A stretch of DNA of 56,283 nucleotides from Anaeromyces robustus (lineage: Eukaryota; Neocallimastigomycota; Neocallimastigomycetes; Neocallimastigales; Neocallimastigaceae), in assembly GCA_002104895.1 (NCBI GenBank), contig MCFG01000422.1, positions 1-56,283 on the forward strand, given 5' to 3'. Below, piece after piece: positions 37,333-47,022 of this stretch. Numbering within the stretch: position 1 is the stretch's first letter; every line of letters starts with the position of its first letter. Both the position numbers and the translations under genes were made by a program. The notes beneath the pieces were generated by a model that ran no database searches, was not told the DNA's origin, and saw only the letters and a program-made list of their open reading frames with translations.

Positions 37333-40300
37333 ATGGATTTTGAAAGTAGATATCAAAAACACTTAAAGAAATATACTAAAACAGGTATTTCAAGAATGAT
37401 TGAAATATCTAAAGAAAGAAAATATATATTATATTTATCAGCTTTTTTTTCTATTTTAAATTCAATATTTATACTTGTACCTTATATTTCAATTTATGAA
37501 ATTTTAAAAATTTTACTCAAAAATTATGGATATTATTCTAATAATAAAGAAAGTCCTAACAATATAACAGAAGATAACAAAGATATGATAAAATGGGGTA
37601 TTGTTTCTGTTGTTTCTTTTTCATTAGTTATTTTTTTTTATACTTTAAGTGCTATATTATCACATATTGCAGGTTATAGCATTCTTTATAATATTAAGCT
37701 TCTTATTGCAGAACATATTGGCTTTATGCCATTAGGTTATTTAAGTAATAGAACAATTGGAAGTTTAAGTAAAAATTTCGAACAAAATGTAGATGATATT
37801 GAAAGGTTTATTTCTAATGATTTACCTGAAGTTGTGAAAAATTTATCATTAACAATATTTTCTGTAATTCTTTTTTTAAAATATAATGTTCTTTTAACTA
37901 TACTTTGTGTTTTAATTTTTATTATTGGTATAGGAATACAATTTCATGGTATTTATGGGGAAGAGGCACAAAGATTACATAAAGAATATTTCGATATTAC
38001 TGAAAAAATTAGTGGATCTTTTGTACAATTCATAAATGGTTTACCTGTTATAAAAATCTATGGAAAAACTATCTATTCATTTAAAAAATTAGCTCATAAT
38101 TTAGATGAATACCGTAAAATATCTTTAAGATGTTGTTACATTTATCGTAATGAATTATGTTTATTTATTGTTTTAATTGAATCAATGGTTATTTTTATTA
38201 TTCCTATAGGTTTATTACTTTTATCAAGAAGTGAAGAAGACATATCTTTGGCTGTAACTTATATTTTCTTTCTCATTGTATGCCCAGGCTTATCAGGTTC
38301 TTTTCAATCTGTAATATCAATAAGTTTTTCACTTGAATCATTGAACGAAAGTAATAAAAGAATTGATTCAATTCTTAATAAAGATATTATTCCTCAATCA
38401 AAACAACATAAATTTCCAATTAAATATAATGTTTCTTTTAAGAATGTAACATTTAATTATAATAATACAGAAAATAATCAAAATATGTATCTTCAAAGTG
38501 AAAAGAAAAATACCTTAAATAATATTACTTTTGAAGCTGAAAATGGGAAGATTACAGCATTAGTTGGACCTTCAGGTTCTGGTAAATCTACTATTGGTAG
38601 TTTAATTCCAAGGTTTTGGGATATTGATGAAGGTGAAATTTGTATTGGGGGAATTAATATTAAAAATATTACTTATACAAATTTAATGAATATTGTTTCT
38701 TATGTATTCCAAGATACTTTTCTTTTTAATGATACAATTTATAATAATATTGCTATTGGTAAATCAAATGCTTCAAAAGAAGAAGTTATTAAAGCAGCAA
38801 AAGCAGCTTATTGCCATGAATTTATTGAAAAATTACCAAATAAATATGATACAATGCTTGGTAATAATAATGAAAAAGAGGGAACTCAACTTTCAGGTGG
38901 TCAACGTCAACGTATTTGTATTGCTAGAACTATTCTTAAAAATTCACCAATTTTAGTTTTAGATGAAGCTACTGCTTATTCTGATCCTGAAAATGAATAT
39001 AATATTCAATTAGGTTTGAAAGAACTTATTAAGAATAAAACAGTTATTGTAATTGCTCATAACTTAAACACTATTAAATCAGCCGATAATATTTTGGTTG
39101 TTAAAGAAGGTAAAATTGTTGAACAAGGTAAACATGACCAACTCTTAAATAATAATGGATTTTACACTTCAATGTGGAATGCTTATATTCATTCTTCTAA
39201 ATGGTATATTTCAAATAAAAAATCTCATAATATTGTTGAATCTTCTAATTTGAATAATTCCAATTATTATTTATATAATGAATATGATTTTTATAATCGT
39301 AATAATAACCATAATCGTAATGGTAATCACCATGAAATAATTAATGTAGATAATGAATTCCGAAAAATTATTAAACAACGCAAAGTATCGAGAAAAGAAG
39401 GTATGATATCCGATAATATTAATATTTTATATAATATTACTTATGGAAATCCAGAAAGAGTATATTCAGCTATATTTTATAATATTCTTTCGGATTTGAT
39501 AAATATGGTACCATTTATTTTTACAGTGATTATAGTTTTAACAATTTTTGATTCTTTTGATGGTTCAGGTAATCCTCTGAATAAAACTAAAATTTGGATT
39601 ATTAGTATTTGTTTATTTTTATATATGGCAATTATGTATTATTTCCAAATAGTATCATATAATCATAATTATTTTGAAGCTTATCAAATAAGTTCTATTG
39701 GAAGAATGGAATTGGCTCAACATATTCTTCGTCTTCCTATTGGTACAATTTATTCAGAAGATTCAGGTGAAATGGTTAATATTTTAATGAACGAGTTCAC
39801 CATCCTTGAAACTAGTATAACTCACTGGATACCTCAATTTTGTGCTTCTTTAATTGTTGTTATCATTACATTCATTGGTTTATTGTTTATTGATTGGCGT
39901 TTAGATTTAATTACATTTTCCCCATTTTGTCTTAGTTTAATACTTATTGTAATATCTACTAATATTGAAAATAGCATGACTGAAAAACTTTTGTCAACAA
40001 AGAAGGAAATCAATAGTTGTTTTCAAGAATATTTAGAAGGAATTCATTGTATTAAAGCTTTTAATTTAATTGGTACTAGATTTAATCGTTTAGAAAAAGC
40101 TTTTCGTAAAAATGTTAAAGATTCTTTGAAAGTTGAAATATGTACAGGACCTTTAGTTGCATTTTCTTCAATTATAATTAAATGTGGTACAATTTTAAAT
40201 ATTGTCATTGGTGTTTATTTTTTAGATGCCAAAATTATTCCAGTTTCCACTTTTATAATATTTCTTATCATAAGTAATAAATCTTTTGAACGATTAGCTA

Positions 40301-41217
40301 TATTTATTCACGATATTATTACATCTAAATATTGTGCTGTTGCTGGTAAACATATTCAAAAATTACTTGATTTACCAATTATGGAAGGTACTACAAATAT
40401 TACATATGATACTGAAAAAGATATAATTTTTAAAAATGTATATTTCAAATATTCCGATAATAATAATAATAATAATAATAGTGATAATAATAATAGTAAT
40501 AGTAAAGAAGATTTTAACAATTATCATCTGAAGAATATTAATATTGAGATGAAACAAGGAAAATTAACTGCTTTAGTTGGACCATCTGGTTCTGGTAAAT
40601 CAACAATACTTAAATTAATTTCTAAATTTTATAATGCTGATAATGGTGAAATTACATATGCTGGTGTAAATATATCTAAAATTGATCCAGAATTTTATAT
40701 GAAAAATATATCTGTTGTTTTCCAAGATGTTTATCTTTTCCAAGATACAATAGCTGATAATATTAAATTTGGAAATGATGATGCAACCGAAGAAGAAATT
40801 ATTGCAGCAGCTAATAAAGCATGTATCCATGATTTTATTATGAGCCTTCCAAAAGGATATGATACCATGGTCGGTGAAGGAGGTTGTACTTTATCTGGTG
40901 GTGAAAAACAAAGAATATCAATTGCAAGAGCTATTCTTAAAGATTCTCCAGTTGTTCTTTTAGATGAAGCAACTTCATCACTTGATCCAGAAAATGAAGT
41001 TGAAGTTCAAAAAGCTATTTCAGAATTAATTGCTGGTCGTACAGTTATTGTTATTTCTCATCATTTAAGAACCATTAAAGAAGCTGATAATATTATAGTA
41101 TTAAATGAAGGAGAAGTAGTAGAACAAGGTACTCATGAACAATTAATGAATAATAATGGTCTTTATAAACATTTATGGATAATTCAAGAAAGAAATAATG
41201 GATGGTCAATGAAATAA
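37333..41217 (+). CDS. Full-size ABC exporter, paralog of the upstream gene (1294 aa)
   Basis: This has the same order of domains as the transporter at 31296-35084 and starts with a related N-terminus (MDFESRYQKHLKKYTKTGIS). NBD1 has Walker A GPSGSGKST (412-420), VFQDTFLF, LSGGQRQR (from 520), LVLDEATAYSDPENE and IAHNLNTI. NBD2 has GPSGSGKST (1083-1091), VFQDVYLF, LSGGEKQR (from 1187), LLDEATSSLDPENE and ISHHLRTI. All ATPase motifs are intact. The linker after NBD1 has an Asn/His/Arg-rich insert, and an Asn/Ser run lies just before the NBD2 Walker A, both absent from the paralog. The membrane domains have diverged far more than the ATPase cores, parts of which are almost identical at DNA level. 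Divergent membrane domains suggest a different substrate; none can be named. Confidence 0.9.
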   Translation: MDFESRYQKHLKKYTKTGISRMIEISKERKYILYLSAFFSILNSIFILVPYISIYEILKILLKNYGYYSNNKESPNNITEDNKDMIKWGIVSVVSFSLVIFFYTLSAILSHIAGYSILYNIKLLIAEHIGFMPLGYLSNRTIGSLSKNFEQNVDDIERFISNDLPEVVKNLSLTIFSVILFLKYNVLLTILCVLIFIIGIGIQFHGIYGEEAQRLHKEYFDITEKISGSFVQFINGLPVIKIYGKTIYSFKKLAHNLDEYRKISLRCCYIYRNELCLFIVLIESMVIFIIPIGLLLLSRSEEDISLAVTYIFFLIVCPGLSGSFQSVISISFSLESLNESNKRIDSILNKDIIPQSKQHKFPIKYNVSFKNVTFNYNNTENNQNMYLQSEKKNTLNNITFEAENGKITALVGPSGSGKSTIGSLIPRFWDIDEGEICIGGINIKNITYTNLMNIVSYVFQDTFLFNDTIYNNIAIGKSNASKEEVIKAAKAAYCHEFIEKLPNKYDTMLGNNNEKEGTQLSGGQRQRICIARTILKNSPILVLDEATAYSDPENEYNIQLGLKELIKNKTVIVIAHNLNTIKSADNILVVKEGKIVEQGKHDQLLNNNGFYTSMWNAYIHSSKWYISNKKSHNIVESSNLNNSNYYLYNEYDFYNRNNNHNRNGNHHEIINVDNEFRKIIKQRKVSRKEGMISDNINILYNITYGNPERVYSAIFYNILSDLINMVPFIFTVIIVLTIFDSFDGSGNPLNKTKIWIISICLFLYMAIMYYFQIVSYNHNYFEAYQISSIGRMELAQHILRLPIGTIYSEDSGEMVNILMNEFTILETSITHWIPQFCASLIVVIITFIGLLFIDWRLDLITFSPFCLSLILIVISTNIENSMTEKLLSTKKEINSCFQEYLEGIHCIKAFNLIGTRFNRLEKAFRKNVKDSLKVEICTGPLVAFSSIIIKCGTILNIVIGVYFLDAKIIPVSTFIIFLIISNKSFERLAIFIHDIITSKYCAVAGKHIQKLLDLPIMEGTTNITYDTEKDIIFKNVYFKYSDNNNNNNNSDNNNSNSKEDFNNYHLKNINIEMKQGKLTALVGPSGSGKSTILKLISKFYNADNGEITYAGVNISKIDPEFYMKNISVVFQDVYLFQDTIADNIKFGNDDATEEEIIAAANKACIHDFIMSLPKGYDTMVGEGGCTLSGGEKQRISIARAILKDSPVVLLDEATSSLDPENEVEVQKAISELIAGRTVIVISHHLRTIKEADNIIVLNEGEVVEQGTHEQLMNNNGLYKHLWIIQERNNGWSMK

Positions 41218-41274
41218 ATTAAAGTATTGTTTAATATTTACTATTAATATTAATTGTATTAATTTTATTTATTG

Positions 41275-41670
41275 CTATATCAATATTATATATGTATATT
41301 AATAGATAAATAAATAAATAATAAATAATAAATAAATAAATTATATCAATATTATATATGTATATTAATAGATAAATAAATAAATAATAAATAATAAATA
41401 AATAAATTATATCAATATTATATATGTATATTAATAGATAAATAAATAAATAATAAATAATAAATAAATAAATTATATCAATATTATATATGTATATTAA
41501 TAGATAAATAAATAAATAATAAATAATAAATAAATAAATTATATCAATATTACATATGCATATTAATAGATAAATAAATAAATAATAAATAATAAATAAA
41601 TAAATTATATCAATATTATATATGTATATTAATAGATAAATAAATAAATAATAAATAATAAATAAATAAA
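41275..41670. repeat. 66-bp tandem repeat, six copies
   Basis: Copies start at 41275, 41341, 41407, 41473, 41539 and 41605. Each contains TTATATCAATATTATATATG, TATATTAATAGATAAAT and an AAT/AAAT tail. Copy five has TACATATGCATATT in place of TATATATGTATATT, a double change that keeps the palindrome. The array begins 58 bp after the ABC stop codon. Confidence 0.95.
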
Positions 41671-41697
41671 TTAATAAATTAATAAATTAATAAATAA

Positions 41698-41756
<59 letters not shown>

Positions 41757-42820
41757 AAAAATAAATAAGTTTTATATTAAGAATTTTGTTAATGAATTAA
41801 GAAAATATTATTCATTTATTTTGTTTCATATTTCAATATTTTATTATTATAGAATGATTTTTTATTAAAATAATTATGAATACATGCATTGCATACTTCA
41901 ATTATTAAATAATGGAAAAAAAAAAATGAACATAAAAAACTTTTTTTTATAAATATATTATTTAAGATTAAAAAATATAATATAAATTATATCAATTTGA
42001 ATTAAATAATGTTTAATATATTTTATTAAATATATTTACAGTTATTTATGTAGATATATTAATTAATTAATATATATTTCCTTGTACAACCACTTACCAT
42101 TCTATAATTTCAAACTGTAAATAATATAAAAATTTGACATAATATTTAATATAAAATTAATGAGATTTTATTTTTTTTTTAATATTTAATGTAAAAAAAA
42201 AAAAATAAAAAAAATAAAATAAAATAAAATAAAATAAAAGTAATATATATATATATATCAATTTAAATTTCATAAAATATCTTAATGAGTATATATAATT
42301 TCTAATACTATAATAAAAATAAAGAGTAAGCTTTTTTTAACATAATTTATTTTTTTTATATGGTAAAATAAATTTCTCTTTTGTAATCAAAGAGTAATTT
42401 TTGTAAGAAAAAAAAATATATTTTATTTTATTATAGTTTAAAATCATTATTTTTTTTAAAATTTCTAATTATATTTTTTTTATATAGAATATATATAACG
42501 TATGTTAATAGAGAAAGCTAATAAATGTTTATATAGTTAAGGAAAGAAAATTTTTTTATATATCTCACTACCTTTTTCCTTTTTATACTATAATAAAATC
42601 ATTTATTAGAAAGAATTTAAGAAATTGAATGTGTAATTTCAAAGATTTAAAGTGATGAAATTTAAAATATATAAATATAAAAATTATATCAAAAATTATA
42701 AATAAATCATTAAATAAATATATAAATTATTTAATTAATAAATTAATACATAAATTAATACATTAATAAATAAATGAATGAATGAATGAATAAATAAATA
42801 AATAAATAAATAAATAACTA

Positions 42821-42940
42821 AATAAGAAATAAATAAATAAGAAATAAAATAAATTAAAACAAAACAAAATTAAATAAAAAGAATAAGAAATAAATAAATA
42901 AGAAATAAAATAAATTAAAACAAAACAAAATTAAATAAAA
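42821..42940. repeat. 61-bp tandem duplication upstream of an ANK gene
   Basis: The segment AATAAGAAATAAATAAATAA..TTAAAACAAAACAAAATTAA occurs at about 42821-42880 and again at 42882-42940 with almost no change. Confidence 0.8.
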
Positions 42941-42965
42941 AAAAAAAAATAAAATTAAATAATAA

Positions 42966-43073
42966 AAATTCTGAAATAAATTTTACAGATAATTATGAAA
43001 ATTACAGAGAACAAATAATAAAAATGTCTGAAATAAATTCTACAGATAATAATGAAAACTACAGCGAACAATT
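42966..43073. repeat. In-frame 57-bp duplication of the ANK gene start
   Basis: Bases 42964-43013 (AAAAATTCTGAAATAAATTT..) repeat at 43021-43072 (AAAATGTCTGAAATAAATTC..), an offset of 57 nt. The upstream copy lacks the G of the ATG and so has no start, but its frame stays open into the functional Met. Confidence 0.85.
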
Positions 43074-44125
43074 GAGACTTAATAAAAGACTTATTTCTCA
43101 TTTTATTCAAAATAGAGATGACGAAATTATAATTCAATATATAGAAACTTCTGGAGTTAATATTAATTACTTTGCTAATGAATATAATCCATTATCAGCA
43201 TTAATTGAAAATTTTCAAACAAATGAAAAACAATTTATGAAATGTTTAGATATTTTAACAAGATATGGAGTAAATTTTAACGTTGAATTAGATAATGGAC
43301 ATATACCACTTTTTGAATTATTAAAATTTGAATCAAATTTTAAATTATTAAAATATGCTAAAAATTACGGAGCAAATTTCTATCAAATTGATAAAGAAGG
43401 AAGAAATTTATTAATGTATGCATTAGAACTTCAAACTGATTTCAAAGTTATTAAATATTTATATCATTTAAATTATAATTTAAGTCATCAGGATAAAAAA
43501 GGAAATACAATTTATATGTATGCAACTTTATATTATAATTTGAATTCATATAATAGAGTATTACCATTTTTATTAAAAAATTTTAAATTTAATAATAATA
43601 TTATTATTACTCTTATTGTTATGGGAAGAAATCAACAACAAGCTGATAATAAAACAATACATGATATTATTAAATATAATAATGATTTAATTAATATTAA
43701 AAATAATGAAGGTGATACTGCATTATTAATTGCTATTAAGAATTACCGTCATACAAATATATTACAATTTCTTATAGAATTAGGTGCTCGAATTGAAGAA
43801 ACCGATAAAAATGGTTCATCAGCTTTAATGGTTGCTTCACAGTATAGAAACTATAGAGCATTTGAATTTTTACTAGCGTATCAGCCAGATTTAAATTTTA
43901 GAAATAATAATAATGATACTCCTTTATTATTTGCAATAAGAAATAATGATGCTGGTATGGTTAATTTATTATTAAATTCTCAAAATAATTCAGAAAATCT
44001 AATATCAATAGCTAAAAGGAATATTAATAATAACGATAATGATAATGTTAATAATAACCAGAGTGATAATGATTCAAATAATAATAATAATAATTGTAAT
44101 ACTACTACTGTTACTACAACTAATG

Positions 44126-44193
<68 letters not shown>

Positions 44194-47022
44194 TGTAATT
44201 ATACTACTACTCCTACTACTCCTACTACTCCTACTACTCCTACTACTCCTACTACTACTACTACTACTACTACTACTAATAATAATAATAATAATAATAG
44301 TAATAGTAATAATAGTAATAATGATAATAATAATAGTGAAAATCAACAAAAAAATATGCTATTAAAAATAAATGAGAAAAATAATAATGGAGAAACAGCC
44401 TTATTATTAGCAATTAAAAATCAAAATAAAGATATTGTTAAAACATTAACATCATGCGGTGCAAGTATAAAAATAACCAACAATAATAAGGAAACACCAT
44501 TAATTGTTGCAGCTCAAACAGGAAATGAAAAAATTGTTGATATATTATTGAGTATTCAAGATAATGTTGACGATATAGATATTAATCATAATACTGCATT
44601 AATTACTGCTATTAAAAATTGTTCATATCCTATAGTTAAAAAATTATTACTTAAAGGTGCAGATATCACTGTAAGAGATGGTAAATATCATACTCCATTG
44701 ATGATTGCAGCCTGTAATGATGATAGTAATGATATTCTCAGATTTCTATTATATAAATCTAATAATACTTTAGATTATAAAGATAAATCTGGTAAAACAG
44801 CATTGCTTTTAGCAATTGAAAATGACTGTATTGCAAATGTTATATCTTTATTAAAACTTGGGGCATCACCTTTTGATACTGATAATAATAAAAACAATGG
44901 AATAATGATTGCATCAGAAAAAGGTAATAATATAATATTAAGATATCTTCTTGGCCATTATGAAATTGATGTCAACAATCAAAATGATGATTTAAATACT
45001 GCCTTAATTTTAGCAAGTAAAAATGGATATTCAACCATTGTTGAAACACTAACTTATCATCAAGCTGATATATCAAAAGTAAATAAAAATGGTGATACAG
45101 CATTAATTGCTGCATGCTCAAATGGTCATACTGATGTTGCAAAATGGTTATTAGATTTAGGAAGTGATATTGAAAGCTTCAATAATGAAGGTGTTACACC
45201 ATTAATTGGTGCTTGTCAAACAAAAAATTATCAACTTTTGGATTGTTTAATTAAAAAATATGATGCTAAGGTGAATTATTCTAATCCGTTTATTAATGAA
45301 AAAATGTTTGAATGTTTCATTAATTTAATAGAACAAGGTTGCTTAGAAATTTTAGAAATTTTGTTAAATGAGGGAATAATAGTTGATATTACTGATAGAA
45401 ATAATAATTTTTTCAAGCTTTTGTCAGCACTTATCGTTGCAGCAAATGATGCTCAATACAGAACCATTGAGTTAATTATTTCCCAGAAACAATTTGAAAA
45501 AATCTATCAAGAATTTCTAGAAACTGAAGTACTAATAAATGCATGCAAAGATATGAAAAGGAACACCATAAGCTTTTTATTAAATTTAGGTGTTAATGTT
45601 GATGTAGTAGATGAAGAAGGAAATACAGCATTAATAATAGCTTCAAAAGAACCATCTCTTTATACTTCTGTAAAAGAAATTATAAAAAATGGAGCCAATG
45701 TAAATATTGAAAATCATGAAGGTACAACTGCATTATTAAATAGTTGTAAGATTTTAGATAATAAGATTTTTAAATATTTAGTTCGTAAAAAAGTTAATTT
45801 ATTTAATTCTGATCATAAAGGTAATAATTCATTAATATATGCCTCTTATTATGGGGGAATTGAAAAAGTGAAATATTTAGTAAAAAAAGGTGTAAATGTT
45901 AACTCAGTAAATCATGAAGGAAATACAGCTTTAATTTATGCGGTAAAAGGAGGGAATTTAAATATTGCAAAATATTTAATTAAACATCATGCTAATGTAA
46001 ATATTTTAAATGAAAATAATCAAAATGCGTTAGTAATTGCAGTTTTAAAAGCATATGGTAAAGTTAAAGGAATAGTATATATTCCCATCATAAAATTATT
46101 AATTGATAATAATTGTGATCCAAATATACCAATAGATAACAATGGTAATACTATTTTAATGTTTTGTATTATGAGAGAAGATATAGAAATCATAAAATAT
46201 TTAATCGATAATTCTACTAATCTAGATATTAATCAAAAGAACCATATGGGTCATAATGCGTTTATTTATGCATTAAAATGTAAGAATGTTGATATAATTG
46301 AATATTTTATGAAAAAGAATTTTAATGTATATGAAGAAGATAATTATGGTAATAATATGATCATGTATGCTGTATGGTGCCTTAATTCTGATCAATTTAA
46401 ATTAATTATTCCTGATATTGAAAATAAAGGAAATGATGGTATTAATAGTTTTAATCATGAAAAAGATACTTATTTAATTATGGCAACAAGGGCTAATAAT
46501 GAAAAAGTTGTTGATATTTTATTAGAAAAAGGCGCAGATGTTAATTCTAAAGATATTCATAGTAGTACTGCTTTACATTATGCATGTTCTCAAGGTAATT
46601 TAGCAATTATTAAAAAATTAATACAATATGAAGCAAATATTGAAGCTCAAAATTATAAACAGGAAACACCAATTATGGTAGCTTGTCGTTTTAATCAACC
46701 AGATGCTATAAAATATTTATTAGATAATAATGCAGATACTAGTTTTATTGATGATTATATCGCTAAAACTGCAAATAATACTAATAAAAATGTTAAAGAA
46801 GATCCAATACAATATATTGACCTAATGATTGATTCTTATGGAGTAATATCTGAACCAGTCCCAGAAAATTATCTTTCAAAAAATTCATTATTAGATCATG
46901 TAAATTTATTTTATGAACCTTCTCAAGAAAAAGATCGTTTTGCTGGTGTAGAAAAACATATCAAAAATGGTATAGAAGAATTTCTTCAAATGTGTTTCGA
47001 AACTCTTACAGGAATTCGTTAA
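43024..47022 (+). CDS. Ankyrin-repeat protein with Asn/Thr-rich insert (1332 aa), intronless
   Basis: The N-terminal 240 residues form a conserved non-classical region (INYFANEYNPLSALI; YQIDKEGRNLLMYALE; YNLSHQDKKGNT; INIKNNEGDTALLIAIKN). About twenty ankyrin repeats follow, with cores such as GDTALIAACSNGHTDVAKWLL and GNTALIYAVKGGNLNIAKYLI. Residues about 338-445 are an insert of poly-Asn, Thr-Thr-Pro repeats and poly-Thr placed between two repeats. The last 70 residues (from DPIQYIDLMIDSYG, with SEPVPENYLSK and ending ETLTGIR) are not ankyrin. They are conserved in the paralog at 50276-54299 and may be a distinct C-terminal domain. There is no signal peptide or membrane helix, so it is probably an intracellular scaffold with unknown partners. 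The ATG at 43024 was chosen over the duplicated upstream copy, which lacks a Met. Confidence 0.88.

Larger units (their letters stand above)
41218..43023. other. Spacer with a 66-bp satellite and tandem duplications
   Basis: Directly after the ABC stop is a six-copy 66-bp repeat (41275-41670) running into an AAAT tract to about 41768. The middle (about 41800-42650) is plain A/T sequence without a recognisable gene. Near 42821-42940 a 61-bp unit is duplicated, followed by a duplication of the next gene's start region. Confidence 0.6.
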
